NCBI RefSeq assembly: GCF_024519725.1
Contig: NZ_JALJRK010000011.1
Location: 60,700 to 102,578, forward strand
DNA: 41,879 nucleotides
DNA from: Microvirga sp. Mcv34
Lineage (GTDB): Bacteria > Pseudomonadota > Alphaproteobacteria > Rhizobiales > Beijerinckiaceae
Reading direction: 5' to 3'
The notes below the pieces were generated by a model that made no database searches, had not been told where the DNA came from, and saw only the letters and a program-made list of their open reading frames with translations. Each line of letters opens with the position of its first letter. Position 1 is the first letter of the stretch. A program made the translations under genes and the position numbers. Of the stretch, positions 1-8,502 are shown piece by piece.

Positions 1-520
1 CCTTGAGGTAGAGCACCCCGAGGGCATGCTGCGCATCGGGGATCTCGGCCGCCGCCGCCCTCTTCAGCAGCTCGACGGCCTTCTTCAGGTCCTCGTCGTT
101 GCCGCTGGTGAGCAGGAGCAGGGCGAGGTTGTGGCAGGCCAGGGAATTGCCCTTGGCGGCCGCCTGTTCGAGCCATGTCCGGCCCTGCGCGGCGTTCTTG
201 GGCATGCCGCGTCCGTCGAGGGCCATAAGGCCGAGGGAGGCGAGCGCGTTGGCGTCGCCGCGCCCCGCCGCCAAGCGGTACCACTCGGAGGCCTTCTTCG
301 GGTCCATGGCGACCCCGAGCCCCTGGTTGTAGAGTTCGCCCAGCAGCGTCATGGCGGCGGCGTCGCTCTTGTTCTTTTCCAGCCGTAGGTTCGCCTCGCG
401 GAACGCCGTCTGATAAAGGCCGCGCTGATAGGCGCCATAGGCGAGATCGGGCTCCGCCGCCTGGCCCGGCATCGCGGATGCCGCCAGAAGGGCTCCGCCG
501 AGGATCCAGGACCGACGCAT
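1..520 (-). CDS. Sel1-like repeat protein, 3' end cut by window
   Basis: Probable exported Sel1-repeat (TPR-like) protein; 173 residues are visible and the reading frame runs off the window edge. The first 22 residues look like a signal peptide: two arginines, a hydrophobic stretch, then an AQAA-type cleavage region. The rest holds Sel1-type helical repeats of about 36 residues, with motifs such as LYNQGLGV..DPKKASEWY and GLMALDGRGMPKNAAQG, each pairing a short G-x-G turn with an A-x-x-W helix. Sel1 proteins generally act as protein-interaction scaffolds; no partner can be named here. Its ATG (518-520) overlaps the TGA of the upstream ThiE-like gene as TGATG, so translation is probably coupled. 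The total length is unknown. Confidence 0.8.
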   Translation of the reverse strand, partial: MRRSWILGGALLAASAMPGQAAEPDLAYGAYQRGLYQTAFREANLRLEKNKSDAAAMTLLGELYNQGLGVAMDPKKASEWYRLAAGRGDANALASLGLMALDGRGMPKNAAQGRTWLEQAAAKGNSLACHNLALLLLTSGNDEDLKKAVELLKRAAAAEIPDAQHALGVLYLK

Positions 521-1170
521 CAGCGCGAGGCCTCCTGCCGCTCCAGGATCCCGGCAGCCGTTTTCACGGCGGCAGCGGGGCCGTCCGCATGGGTCCAGAC
601 CGCATCGCCGAGGGCGACGAATTCCGCGTTCGTGGCCGCCAGGGCCTCGACCGCGTCGAGGCTCGGCGCATAGGCGACGCAGGGCGTCTCGAAGATCTCG
701 GCCCACCAGGCGGCGCGCTCCACCACGCTTTCCAAGGCCGGGACGGAGCCGTCCGGGCGCGGTTCGCCGAAGAGCAGGTAATCGGCCCCGGCCTCACCCA
801 GGGACATGGCGTCGTCCTTGGTGCGGATCGCCCCCACGCCGACGGCACGCTCGGACTTCAGCCGCTCACGCAACTCGCGCACGAGGGCCGGATCGCCCGG
901 CACGTGGACGCCGTCGGCGCCGCCCCGGGCGGCGACGTTCGCCAGGTCCGCCTTGCCGTCGGACGAGACGAGCACGGCCGCTCCGTGCTCCTGCGCCGCG
1001 GGGGCGAGGGCCTTCACCAGGTTGATCAGGCTCCGCTCGTCGGCCGCGCCCAGGCGCAGCAGGACGGCCGCCACGGAACCGGCTCCGCAGGCTTCCGCAA
1101 GGCGAGGAGCGAAGGAATCATCCTCCAGGACAGGGGTGATGAGGTAGAGGCGGGCGGCGGTGTCGGCCAT
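520..1170 (-). CDS. ThiE-like (thiamine-phosphate-synthase fold) protein, probably non-catalytic
   Basis: A 216-residue protein with the overall ThiE/TenI TIM-barrel pattern: an RLYLITP start, then DGVHVPGD in place of the DGVHLGQ-D signature near residue 86, and GADYLLFGEPRPDGS where ThiE has GADY-GP-x-x-T-x-TK. The lysine of the ThiE R-E-K motif and the T-x-T-K diphosphate-binding loop are not seen, so real thiamine phosphate synthase activity is doubtful. No other thiamine gene is nearby. It lies just downstream of fba, separated by an apparent fba terminator, and overlaps the next gene by one base. Family membership is fairly secure; the function is not. It may be a diverged paralogue that binds a phosphorylated ligand. 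Confidence 0.72.
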   Translation of the reverse strand: MADTAARLYLITPVLEDDSFAPRLAEACGAGSVAAVLLRLGAADERSLINLVKALAPAAQEHGAAVLVSSDGKADLANVAARGGADGVHVPGDPALVRELRERLKSERAVGVGAIRTKDDAMSLGEAGADYLLFGEPRPDGSVPALESVVERAAWWAEIFETPCVAYAPSLDAVEALAATNAEFVALGDAVWTHADGPAAAVKTAAGILERQEASR

Positions 1171-1212
1171 GGATCACAGGTCACAAAAAAGAAAGACAGG
1201 GTTCCCATAACG

Positions 1213-1239
1213 AAAACGGGGCCATCTTGCGAGGCCCCG
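1213..1239 (-). terminator. Rho-independent terminator after fba
   Basis: Read on the minus strand, a 7-bp stem CGGGGCC/GGCCCCG (1233-1239 with 1217-1223) with a 9-nt loop is followed at once by TTTT. It starts 36 bp beyond the fba stop codon and so separates fba from the ThiE-like gene. Confidence 0.7.
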
Positions 1240-1275
1240 CTTGTCGATCATGATTGAGGCAAAAGCCTGATCGGA

Positions 1276-2364
1276 TTACTCCGCCGCCTGACGGCTCGTG
1301 CCGAAGGTCGGGTCGAGCTCGCCCGAGGCGTAGCGCTTGGCCATCTCGGCGAGGGTGAACACGCGCTTGATCTTCGAGGCCTGGCCGGCGGTGTTGAATT
1401 CCTGCAGGCGCTGCTTGCAGAGCTTCGTCATGGCCTCCATGGCGGGCTTCAGGTACTTGCGCGGGTCGAACTCGCCCGGGTTCTCGGTCAGGACCTTACG
1501 GATCTGGCCGGTCATCGCCATCCGGTTGTCGGTGTCGATGTTGATCTTGCGCACGCCGTGCTTGATGCCGCGCTGGATCTCTTCCACCGGCACGCCCCAG
1601 GTCGGCTTCATCTGGCCGCCGTACTGGTTGATGATGTCCTGCAGGTCCTGCGGCACCGAGGACGAGCCGTGCATCACCAGGTGGGTGTTCGGGAGCTTCT
1701 TGTGGATCTCCTCGATCACATGCATGGCAAGGATCGCGCCGTCGGGCTTGCGGGTGAACTTGTAGGCGCCGTGCGAGGTGCCCATGGCGATCGCGAGCGC
1801 GTCGACCTTGGTCTCGGCCACGAATTTCACCGCCTCGTCCGGGTTCGTCAGCAACTGGTCGTGCGACAGCTTGCCCTCGGCCCCGTGGCCATCCTCGGCC
1901 TCGCCTTCGCCGGTCTCAAGGGAGCCGAGCACGCCGAGTTCGCCTTCCACCGAGATGCCGCCGAGATGAGCCATCTCGACCACCTTGCGGGTGACGGCCA
2001 CGTTGTAGTCCCAGTCCCCCGGGGTCTTGCCGTCGGCCTTGAGCGAGCCGTCCATCATCACCGAGGTGAAGCCGGCCTGGATCGCCGTCATGCAGGTGGC
2101 GGGCTCGTTGCCGTGATCGAGATGCACGCAGACCGGGATGTGCGGATAGATCTCGGTCACCGCGTCCATCATGTGCTTGAGCATGACGTCGTTGGCGTAG
2201 GAGCGGGCGCCGCGGCTCGCCTGGATGATCACCGGCGCGTCGACCTCGCTGGCCGCCGCCATGATGGCGAGCGCCTGCTCCATGTTGTTGATGTTGAAGG
2301 CAGGCACGCCATAGCCTTGCTCGGCTGCGTGATCCAGAAGCTGCCTCATGGTGATGCGTGCCAT
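1276..2364 (-). CDS. fba: Class II fructose-bisphosphate aldolase, Calvin-cycle subtype
   Basis: Cytosolic zinc enzyme that cleaves or forms fructose 1,6-bisphosphate (and probably sedoheptulose 1,7-bisphosphate) from dihydroxyacetone phosphate and an aldose phosphate. The 362 residues fit the long CbbA/FbaB type. Visible motifs are HLDHG (81-85, catalytic Asp83 and metal His84), VEGELG (139-144), GTSHG (195-199, metal His198), MHGSSSVP (231-238, metal His232) and KINIDTD (273-279, phosphate binding). The ATG at 2362-2364 gives the standard N terminus [10 protein letters not shown]. It is the last gene of tkt-gap-pgk-fba and sits 115 bp after pgk, so it may also have its own promoter in that gap. 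Confidence 0.97.
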   Translation of the reverse strand: MARITMRQLLDHAAEQGYGVPAFNINNMEQALAIMAAASEVDAPVIIQASRGARSYANDVMLKHMMDAVTEIYPHIPVCVHLDHGNEPATCMTAIQAGFTSVMMDGSLKADGKTPGDWDYNVAVTRKVVEMAHLGGISVEGELGVLGSLETGEGEAEDGHGAEGKLSHDQLLTNPDEAVKFVAETKVDALAIAMGTSHGAYKFTRKPDGAILAMHVIEEIHKKLPNTHLVMHGSSSVPQDLQDIINQYGGQMKPTWGVPVEEIQRGIKHGVRKINIDTDNRMAMTGQIRKVLTENPGEFDPRKYLKPAMEAMTKLCKQRLQEFNTAGQASKIKRVFTLAEMAKRYASGELDPTFGTSRQAAE

Positions 2365-2402
2365 TTAGTCCTCCGTATTGGTTTTGGTTTTAAACAGCGC
2401 AG

Positions 2403-2473
2403 AAGCTGAACCTCAGCTTAAGCCAACTAGGCCGCGTTTTCGCTTGGCAAAGTGGGTAGCCGCTCTGCCAAGC
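2403..2473. repeat. Two perfect hairpins between pgk and fba
   Basis: The 115-bp pgk-fba gap contains AAGCTGA-ACC-TCAGCTT (2403-2419, 7-bp stem) and GCTTGGCA/TGCCAAGC (2442-2449 with 2466-2473, 8-bp stem, 16-nt loop). Neither is followed by a T-run on the minus strand, so they are not clear terminators. They could be an mRNA processing or stability structure or a protein-binding site. Confidence 0.45.
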
Positions 2474-2479
2474 CTAGCC

Positions 2480-3670
2480 TCAGGCCCTCAGCGCTTCCAC
2501 GCCGGGCAGCGACTTGCCTTCGAGCCATTCGAGGAAGGCGCCGCCTGCCGTCGATACATAGGTGAAGTCGTCCGCAACGCCAGCATGGTTGAGGGCTGCC
2601 ACCGTATCGCCGCCGCCGGCGACGGAGACGAGCTTGCCCTCCTTCGTGCGCTGGGCCGCGTGACGCGCGGCCGCGACCGTGCCCTGATCGAAGGGGGCGA
2701 TCTCGAAGGCGCCGAGCGGGCCGTTCCAGACGAGCGTCGCCGCGTCGTTGATCGCGGCCGCGATGCGCTCCACCGATTGCGAGCCCACGTCCAGGATCAT
2801 CTGGTCCTCGGGGATCGCATCGATGCCGTAGGTGTGGTTGAGGGCCCCGGCCTTGAACTCGTAGGCGCAGACGCCGTCCACGGGCAGGATGATGGCGCAG
2901 TTGGAGGCGCGCGCCTTCTCGATGATCCGCATGGCGGTGGCCGCCAGGTCCTTCTCGGCCAGCGACTTGCCGATGCCGAGGCCCGTCGCGTGCACGAAGG
3001 TGTTGGCCATGCCGCCGCCGATCACGAGGGCGTCGACCTTGGCCACGAGGTTCTCGAGCAGGTCGATCTTGGTCGAAACCTTGGCGCCGCCCACGATGGC
3101 GACGACCGGGCGCTTGGGCGCCTCGAGTCCCTTGGTGAGGGCATCGAGTTCCTGCTGCATGGTGCGGCCCGCATAGGACGGCAGCACGCGGGCGAGGCCC
3201 TCGGTGGAGGCGTGGGCGCGGTGCGCCGCCGAGAAGGCGTCGTTGACGTAGAGGTCGCCGAGCTTCGCCAGTTCCTGGACGAAGGCCGGGTCGTTCGTCT
3301 CCTCGCCCGCGTGGAAGCGGGTGTTTTCGAGAAGAAGCACATCGCCGTCCTTGAGGGCATTGACAGCCTGGGCGGCGCTTTCGCCGATGCAGTCATCGGC
3401 GAAAGCGATCGTTTTTCCGAGATGCTTCGAGACCGCTTCCGCGACGTGCTTCAGGGACTCTTTAAGATCGCGCCCCTTCGGACGTCCGAAATGGGCGAGA
3501 AGGATCACCCTTCCGCCCTTCTCGGCGATCTCCCGGATGGTGGGAAGGACACGCTCGATGCGCGTCGCGTCCGTCACCCGGCCATTCTCCATCGGGACAT
3601 TGAGGTCGACCCGGACGAGAACGCGTTTTCCCTTAACGTCGGCCTGGTCCAGCGTGCGGAAGGCGGTCAT
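2480..3670 (-). CDS. pgk: Phosphoglycerate kinase
   Basis: Cytosolic kinase that interconverts 1,3-bisphosphoglycerate + ADP and 3-phosphoglycerate + ATP. The 396 residues match the bacterial family length. The N-terminal domain has the signature [11 protein letters not shown] (17-27) and the substrate-site [10 protein letters not shown] stretch. The C-terminal nucleotide domain has [10 protein letters not shown], the GGGMANTF loop, and the late GGGDTVAAL motif. The ATG lies 13 nt after the gap stop codon, so gap and pgk are almost certainly cotranscribed. With gap directly upstream it forms the usual GAPDH-PGK pair, whose product 3-phosphoglycerate also feeds the serA/serC route encoded 33 kb away in this window. 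Confidence 0.98.
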   Translation of the reverse strand: MTAFRTLDQADVKGKRVLVRVDLNVPMENGRVTDATRIERVLPTIREIAEKGGRVILLAHFGRPKGRDLKESLKHVAEAVSKHLGKTIAFADDCIGESAAQAVNALKDGDVLLLENTRFHAGEETNDPAFVQELAKLGDLYVNDAFSAAHRAHASTEGLARVLPSYAGRTMQQELDALTKGLEAPKRPVVAIVGGAKVSTKIDLLENLVAKVDALVIGGGMANTFVHATGLGIGKSLAEKDLAATAMRIIEKARASNCAIILPVDGVCAYEFKAGALNHTYGIDAIPEDQMILDVGSQSVERIAAAINDAATLVWNGPLGAFEIAPFDQGTVAAARHAAQRTKEGKLVSVAGGGDTVAALNHAGVADDFTYVSTAGGAFLEWLEGKSLPGVEALRA

Positions 3671-3683
3671 GAAGCGGCCTCCC

Positions 3684-4691
3684 TTAGATGAGCTTCGCCA
3701 TGGCGACGGCGGTGTCCGCCATGCGGTTCGAGAAGCCCCACTCGTTGTCGTACCAGGACAGCACGCGCACGAAGTTGCCCTCCATCACCTTGGTCTGGTC
3801 CAGGTGGAAAACGGAGGAATGCGGGTCGTGGTTGAAGTCCGACGAAACGTTCGGCTGGTCGGTATATCCGAGGATGCCCTTCAGCGGGCCGTCGGCCGCA
3901 GCCTTGATCGCCGCGTTGATATCTTCCTTTGTGGTGTTCTTCTTAGCCACGAACTTGAAGTCGACCACGGAGACGTTCGGGGTCGGCACGCGGATCGAGG
4001 AGCCGTCTAACTTGCCGTTGAGGTCGGGCAGGACGAGACCCACCGCCTTGGCGGCGCCGGTCGAGGTCGGGATCATGTTCAGGGCCGCCGCGCGGGCGCG
4101 GTAGAGGTCCTTATGCATCTGATCCAGCGTCGGCTGGTCGTTGGTGTAGGAGTGGATCGTGGTCATGAAGCCCTTCTCGATGCCCACCGCGTCATGAAGC
4201 ACCTTCGCCACGGGGGCGAGGCAGTTCGTGGTACAGGAGGCGTTCGAGATGACCACGTGGTCCTTGGTCAGCTTGTCGTGGTTGACGCCGTAGACGACCG
4301 TGAGGTCGGCGCCGTCGGCGGGAGCCGACACGATGACGCGCTTGGCACCGGCGGTGAGATGCGCCGAGGCCTTCTCCTTCGAGGTGAAGATGCCGGTGCA
4401 TTCCATGGCGATGTCGACGCCGAGTTCACGATGCGGCAGGGTCGCCGGATCCTTGATCGCCGTCACGCGGATCTTCTGGCCGTTGATGACGAGGAACTCG
4501 CCATCGACCTTCACGTCCGCCGGGAAGCGGCCATGCACGGAGTCGAAGCGGAGCAGGTGAGCGTTCGTTTCGACCGGGCCGAGGTCGTTGATGGCAACCA
4601 CCTCGATGTCCTTGCGGCCGCTTTCCACGATGCCGCGGAGGATGTTGCGTCCGATGCGACCGAATCCGTTGATCGCGACCTTCACCGTCAT
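3684..4691 (-). CDS. gap: Type I glyceraldehyde-3-phosphate dehydrogenase
   Basis: Oxidises glyceraldehyde 3-phosphate with NAD(P)+ and phosphate to 1,3-bisphosphoglycerate. The 335 residues show the Rossmann start [11 protein letters not shown] (5-15), the active-site motif [10 protein letters not shown] with Cys153, partner His180 (TTIHSYT), the [10 protein letters not shown] phosphate loop and the C-terminal [12 protein letters not shown]. The IND at about residues 34-36 fits NAD preference, but cofactor choice cannot be settled by eye. A GGGAG Shine-Dalgarno lies ahead of the ATG. It is the second gene of the tkt-gap-pgk-fba run, 44 bp after tkt. Confidence 0.98.
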   Translation of the reverse strand: MTVKVAINGFGRIGRNILRGIVESGRKDIEVVAINDLGPVETNAHLLRFDSVHGRFPADVKVDGEFLVINGQKIRVTAIKDPATLPHRELGVDIAMECTGIFTSKEKASAHLTAGAKRVIVSAPADGADLTVVYGVNHDKLTKDHVVISNASCTTNCLAPVAKVLHDAVGIEKGFMTTIHSYTNDQPTLDQMHKDLYRARAAALNMIPTSTGAAKAVGLVLPDLNGKLDGSSIRVPTPNVSVVDFKFVAKKNTTKEDINAAIKAAADGPLKGILGYTDQPNVSSDFNHDPHSSVFHLDQTKVMEGNFVRVLSWYDNEWGFSNRMADTAVAMAKLI

Positions 4692-4735
4692 AGTCTTAGC
4701 TCCCTTGTGTAACGAGGCTTCAGGTTTCTCGTGCC

Positions 4736-6739
4736 TCAGAGATTGTGTGTCCGGAGAACCTTTTCAGCCACAGCCTCGGCTGTGATGCCGAAGTGCTTGT
4801 AAAGGTCCTTGTAGGGCGCGCTGGCGCCAAACCCATGCATGCCGACGAAAATTCCGTCGGGGCCGATGACCGAATCCCAGCCAAAGCGCACGGCGGCCTC
4901 GACCGCGACCTTGATCGGCGCATCGCCGATGATCTCCCGGCGCACCTTCTCGGGCTGGGCCAGGAACAGGTCGAGCGAGGGCACCGACACGACGCGGACG
5001 GCGAAGCTCTGTTCCTCCAGCAGCTTCTGGGCGGCGAGAGCGATCTCTACCTCGGAACCCGACGCGAAGATCGTCGCACGGGCCGGGCCGCTGGCCGGCG
5101 ACAGCTCGTAGGCGCCGGTGGCCGACAGGTTCTGCGCGCCGCCTTCCTTGCGGACCTGGGGCAGGTTCTGGCGGGTGAGCGCGAGCGTCGTCGGGCCGTC
5201 CGTGCGCTCGAGGGCCATCTGCCAGGCTTCCGCCGTCTCGATGGCGTCGGCCGGGCGGAACACGCGCATCTTCGGCATGGACCGCAGGGCGGCCAGATGC
5301 TCCACCGGCTGGTGGGTCGGGCCGTCTTCACCGAGGCCGATGGAGTCGTGGGTCATCACGTAGACGGCCGGGATTCCGGCAAGCGACGCGATGCGCATGG
5401 CGGGGCGGGCATAATCGGTGAAGACCAGGAAGGTCGCGCCGGCCGGCACATAGCCGCCATGGAGCGCGATGCCGTTCATGGCCGCCGCCATGCCGTGCTC
5501 GCGGATGCCGTAATGGATGTAGCGGCCCGCATAGTGACCCGGCGAGATGGCGGTCAGGTTCTTGGTCTTGGTGTTGTTGGAAGGCGTCAAGTCGGCCGAG
5601 CCCAGCACCAGCTCCGGCACGGCCTCGGTGATCACCTCGAGGGCGATCTCGCTGGCCTTGCGGGTGGCGACGTTCTGCGGCTCGGCGACCAGCCGGTCCT
5701 TCAGCTTGGCGACGGCGTCGGCAAGGCCCGCAGGGCGCACGCCCTTCACGCGACGCTCGAACTCGGCGCGGGTCTCGGGCGCGAGAGCCTTCAGGCGGTC
5801 TTCCCAGGCCTTGCGCTGGCGGCGGCCCCGCTTGCCGGCCTTCGCCCAGGCGTCGCGGATGTTATCCGGGATCTCGAAGGGAGCGTGGCCCCAGCCGTAG
5901 GCGGTCTTGGCGCCTGCCAGCTCCTCGGCGCCCAGCGGCTCGCCGTGGGCCTTGGAGGTGCCGGCCTTCTTGGGCGCGCCATAGCCGATCGTGGTCTTGC
6001 ACGCGATCAGGGTCGGCTTGTCGGACTTCTGGGCGCGGGAAATGGCGCGCTGCAGGGCCTTCGGGTCATGGCCGTCCACGCGCACGGCGTTCCAGCCGCA
6101 GGCCTGGAAGCGCTTCACCTGGTCGACCGAGTCCGAGATCGAGAGCGGGCCGTCGATGGAGATGCCGTTGTCGTCCCACAGGACGATCATGCGGTTGAGC
6201 TTCAGGTGGCCGGCGAGTGCGATGGCCTCGTGGCTGATGCCTTCCATCAGGTCGCCGTCGGAGGCCAGCACGTAGGTGTGGTGATCGACGAGGTCGCTGC
6301 CGTATTCGGCGTTCAGCATCCGCTCGGCGAGGGCGAAGCCCACCGCCGTGGCGATGCCCTGGCCCAGGGGGCCCGTGGTGGTCTCGACGCCCGGCGTCAT
6401 GAAGTTCTCGGGGTGGCCCGGGGTCTTGGAATCGAGCTTGCGGAAGTTCTTCAGCTCCTCGATGGTCATGCCCTTCACGCCGGTCAGGTGGAGCAGGGCG
6501 TAGAGCAGCATCGAGCCGTGGCCGGCCGAGAGGATGAACCGGTCGCGGTCCGGCCAGGTCGGGTCGGCGGCGTCGTACTTCATGAACTTGGTGAACAGCA
6601 CCGTCGCCATGTCGGCCGCGCCCATGGGCAGGCCCGGATGGCCGGATTTGGCTTGTTCGACGGCGTCCATGGCGAGGACGCGCACGGCGTTCGCCAGATC
6701 GGAATGAGTGACGCGATCGGCGGAGACGGTATCTTGCAC
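4736..6739 (-). CDS. tkt: Transketolase
   Basis: Thiamine-diphosphate enzyme that moves two-carbon ketol units between sugar phosphates (pentose phosphate and Calvin-type cycles). Visible motifs are [21 protein letters not shown], the ThDP/metal motif from SDGDLMEG to DDN, the pyrimidine-domain [14 protein letters not shown] with its conserved glutamate, and [11 protein letters not shown]. The open frame continues upstream to 6922, but that part reads through palindromic repeat DNA and is not protein-like. The start is taken as GTG 6739 (about 667 aa); GTG 6751 is equally possible. A small hairpin (6762-6776) precedes it, and a weak TTGACT/TTAAGG promoter-like pair lies at 6802-6828. It is the first gene of the carbon cluster. 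Confidence 0.95.
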   Translation of the reverse strand: MQDTVSADRVTHSDLANAVRVLAMDAVEQAKSGHPGLPMGAADMATVLFTKFMKYDAADPTWPDRDRFILSAGHGSMLLYALLHLTGVKGMTIEELKNFRKLDSKTPGHPENFMTPGVETTTGPLGQGIATAVGFALAERMLNAEYGSDLVDHHTYVLASDGDLMEGISHEAIALAGHLKLNRMIVLWDDNGISIDGPLSISDSVDQVKRFQACGWNAVRVDGHDPKALQRAISRAQKSDKPTLIACKTTIGYGAPKKAGTSKAHGEPLGAEELAGAKTAYGWGHAPFEIPDNIRDAWAKAGKRGRRQRKAWEDRLKALAPETRAEFERRVKGVRPAGLADAVAKLKDRLVAEPQNVATRKASEIALEVITEAVPELVLGSADLTPSNNTKTKNLTAISPGHYAGRYIHYGIREHGMAAAMNGIALHGGYVPAGATFLVFTDYARPAMRIASLAGIPAVYVMTHDSIGLGEDGPTHQPVEHLAALRSMPKMRVFRPADAIETAEAWQMALERTDGPTTLALTRQNLPQVRKEGGAQNLSATGAYELSPASGPARATIFASGSEVEIALAAQKLLEEQSFAVRVVSVPSLDLFLAQPEKVRREIIGDAPIKVAVEAAVRFGWDSVIGPDGIFVGMHGFGASAPYKDLYKHFGITAEAVAEKVLRTHNL

Positions 6740-6881
6740 GGCGAGATCCACAAGGCTTGAGGCCCCGCAACGGGGCGGTCTGTCTGGAAAAGGCGTGGGC
6801 TCCTTAACACGCGGCCAAGGCGAGTCAAAGACCGGAGGGGTGTAATCCCCGCCGGGAACGCCAGCTCGAATGACCAGGAAC

Positions 6882-6927
6882 GCATCGTGTAGGGTCGGAA
6901 AACCGGGTCCACTTTTCCGCACGATGC
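6882..6927 (+). repeat. Palindromic repeat, type A copy 1
   Basis: A 46-bp unit with perfect 8-bp ends GCATCGTG/CACGATGC and an inner CGGAAAA/TTTTCCG inverted repeat. It is identical over all 46 bp to 6995-7040, and an inverted diverged copy (40/46) lies at 22614-22659. Confidence 0.9.
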
Positions 6928-6928
6928 C

Positions 6929-6980
6929 GGAGCATCGGACCCAAAAGTGGGATCCACTTTTGGGATTGCTCCGATGCTCC
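6929..6980 (+). repeat. Palindromic repeat, type B copy 1
   Basis: A 52-bp unit with perfect 10-bp ends GGAGCATCGG/CCGATGCTCC and an inner CCCAAAAGT/ACTTTTGGG palindrome. It shares the AAAAGTGG...CCACTTTT core with the type A units on both sides. A diverged copy lies at 22676-22724. Confidence 0.88.
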
Positions 6981-6994
6981 TCTCATTGGAGAGC

Positions 6995-7040
6995 GCATCG
7001 TGTAGGGTCGGAAAACCGGGTCCACTTTTCCGCACGATGC
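6995..7040 (+). repeat. Palindromic repeat, type A copy 2
   Basis: Exact 46-bp duplicate of 6882-6927. Together with the type B unit the block reads A-B-A, an arrangement like a bacterial interspersed mosaic element. It ends 20 bp before the Shine-Dalgarno of the next gene. Confidence 0.9.
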
Positions 7041-7067
7041 GTTAGTGTCGTGGGCGATTCAGGAGGC

Positions 7068-7364
7068 ATGATGGCGCCCACACTCGAGGAAGCGATGAAG
7101 CGGCTGGACATGGCCCTGGGCCTTCTGGAGGCCTCCGTGTCCCGTCGCCTGGAGGCCGACAGGCGGCGCGGCGCCCTGGAAACCGAGCTCCAGCTCATGC
7201 AGGACGACCGGGCCCGTCTCGCCGTGGAGCTCGATGGCGCGCTCACCCGGCTCCACCGCTTCGAGGCGGCGACCGACGACGTGAGCCGGCGCGTCCGCCA
7301 GGCAATCGGGGCCGTCCAGACCGTCCTGGCCCAAGCCGGCCAGCTCGAGCCGGAGGAGGGCTAG
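7068..7364 (+). CDS. DUF4164 family coiled-coil protein
   Basis: A small cytosolic protein of about 98 residues, almost entirely helical. Runs such as ALETELQLMQDDRARLAVEL and the heptad-like spacing of Leu, Ala and Val predict a coiled coil. In Hyphomicrobiales a DUF4164 gene commonly precedes zapA, as here: only 3 nt separate its TAG from the zapA ATG. That suggests an operon and a role linked to cell division, but no activity is established. AGGAGG at 7061-7066 is very close to the ATG at 7068; the in-frame ATG at 7071 has better spacing and may be the true start. Confidence 0.8.
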   Translation: MMAPTLEEAMKRLDMALGLLEASVSRRLEADRRRGALETELQLMQDDRARLAVELDGALTRLHRFEAATDDVSRRVRQAIGAVQTVLAQAGQLEPEEG

Positions 7365-7367
7365 GCC

Positions 7368-7736
7368 ATGCCTCAGGTGACGGTGACGATTGCCGGGCAG
7401 ACCTATCGCGTCGCCTGCGCCGAGGGCGAGGAGGGGCATCTCGAAGGCTTGGCGGCGTCCTATGACGCTCGGATCGAGGAGATGCGGGACGCCTTCGGCG
7501 AGATCGGCGACCTGCGCCTCCACGTCATGGCGGCCATCGCTCAGGCGGACGAGCTGCACGAAACGAAACAGCGGGTCGCCGCTTTGGAGGCCGAGGTCGC
7601 GGCGCTCAACAGCATCAACGCTTCCCGGGACGAGCGCCTGGAACGGATCGAGACGAGGCTCGCCGAGGGCGTCCAGATGGCCGCCAAGCGGATCGAGGAT
7701 CTGGCGCGCAGCCTGAACGGGGCGGCGCAGGGTTAG
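7368..7736 (+). CDS. zapA: Cell division protein ZapA
   Basis: FtsZ-ring-associated protein that bundles FtsZ filaments. The 122 residues show the ZapA start VTVTIAGQTYRVAC followed by EGEEGHLEGLAASYDARI (the globular domain), then a long helix from about residue 70 (VAALEAEVAALNSINASRDE) that forms the dimer/tetramer coiled coil. It is longer than E. coli ZapA, as is common in alphaproteobacteria. It sits 3 nt after the DUF4164 gene and upstream of the probable 6S RNA and 5-formyl-THF cyclo-ligase, a widely conserved neighbourhood. Confidence 0.92.
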   Translation: MPQVTVTIAGQTYRVACAEGEEGHLEGLAASYDARIEEMRDAFGEIGDLRLHVMAAIAQADELHETKQRVAALEAEVAALNSINASRDERLERIETRLAEGVQMAAKRIEDLARSLNGAAQG

Positions 7737-7880
7737 ATTTTTCGGGCACGCCGCTTCCATCCCCCACATCATGGACGGCCTTGTACCGGTGATGACGTGA
7801 GAGGGGCGGAAGCCGCAGGAACCGATCGAGCGCTGCTGGCTCCCGCCCCGAATCTCAATTCTCCCAAGGGAGAGACGCCC

Positions 7881-8162
7881 TCAATTCAGCGAGAGGCGAT
7901 ACTGGCGTTGCCGGAGCTGGGTCAGAAGCTCCACGTAAGGCTCCCGCTTTTCGCGATGGGCAGCCTCAATCTTCCTCCTGATGTAATCCTTCAGCTCCTG
8001 GTCGGACATGTTCTTCTCGACCTTGTCCAACTCGACCTGATACTCGAAATCGATATTGCCAATCATGTGCAGCACCTCCCTCATCATGGAATCGATGCTG
8101 GGAGAGACGGTGCAATCCTTGCGATAAAGCTCTTTGTAGTTGTTCCGTTTCAGATGGGCCAT
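7881..8162 (-). CDS. Small charged protein of unknown function
   Basis: Not recognised. The start is the ATG at 8160-8162 because GGAGG lies 4 nt upstream; the longer frame to 8231 lacks such support. The 93 residues are soluble, highly charged and mostly helical, with Lys/Arg/Glu-rich runs such as VEKNMSDQELKDYIRRK and a Tyr/Arg-rich tail. There is no signal peptide or membrane segment. It lies on the minus strand between zapA and the 6S RNA locus, converging on zapA, with no partner gene. The good ribosome site and sound amino acid composition favour a real gene. Confidence 0.65.
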   Translation of the reverse strand: MAHLKRNNYKELYRKDCTVSPSIDSMMREVLHMIGNIDFEYQVELDKVEKNMSDQELKDYIRRKIEAAHREKREPYVELLTQLRQRQYRLSLN

Positions 8163-8340
8163 GTTTCCTCCAACGAGCAATGGCACATCCCCCACGACAA
8201 CAGAATGAGCCCATTTCTGCTGGTGCGCCACCCCGTATTTTCCCTATAACGTCACTCTTGTGCCAGCCGAGCCGCAAAGATCCCCGGCCAAGCTCACTTT
8301 TCCTCTTTCCCCCGGGCGTTCTCGTCCCTACATAGGAAAG

Positions 8341-8497
8341 GCGGGGCTGCGGGGCGCGTTAGGAGTTCATTTTCCCCGGGGCCTTATCGATCCTGAAGGG
8401 AGCTGTCCCTGACCCGGTCCGTGGACCGGGACATACGGCGCCCACCTACTTTGTAGGTTCCCGGGATCGCTTCTCCGACGGTTTCTGTGGCTCCGCA
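8341..8497 (+). ncRNA. ssrS: Probable 6S RNA
   Basis: 6S RNA binds the sigma70 RNA polymerase holoenzyme and lowers transcription in stationary phase. Three lines support it. Position: between zapA and the 5-formyl-THF cyclo-ligase gene, its usual place in many proteobacteria. Structure: ends 8341-8352 and 8485-8496 pair over 12 bp including G-U pairs (a closing stem), an apical hairpin CCCGGTCC-GT-GGACCGGG lies at 8413-8430, and ACCTAC-TTT-GTAGGT at 8444-8458 matches the small hairpin expected in the 3' side of the central bubble. Promoter: TACATA at 8329-8334 is correctly spaced as a -10 for a start at 8341, although no clear -35 is seen. The length of about 157 nt is typical. Exact ends are inferred. 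Confidence 0.8.
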
Positions 8498-8502
8498 CCC
8501 TT

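Larger units (their letters stand above)
6752..7067. other. tkt-DUF4164 divergent intergenic region
   Basis: A 316-bp gap between divergent genes. It holds the likely tkt promoter and leader (6762-6830), then three consecutive palindromic repeat units (6882-7040), then an AGGAGG at 7061-7066 for the DUF4164 gene. No coding sequence is supported; the frames that cross it translate the repeats. Confidence 0.7.

Noticed and set aside
2443..2472. Terminator between pgk and fba
   Set aside because: The hairpin is perfect but has a 16-nt loop and no T-run on the minus strand; listed only as a repeat.
4745..6760. 671-codon plus-strand open frame opposite tkt
   Set aside because: Mirror of the transketolase gene in GC-rich DNA; the translation is Gly/Arg/His/Ala-rich without any domain, while the minus strand has full transketolase motifs.
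6740..6922. N-terminal extension of transketolase
   Set aside because: The extra residues translate palindromic repeat DNA; the same peptide appears at a second repeat copy in another frame.
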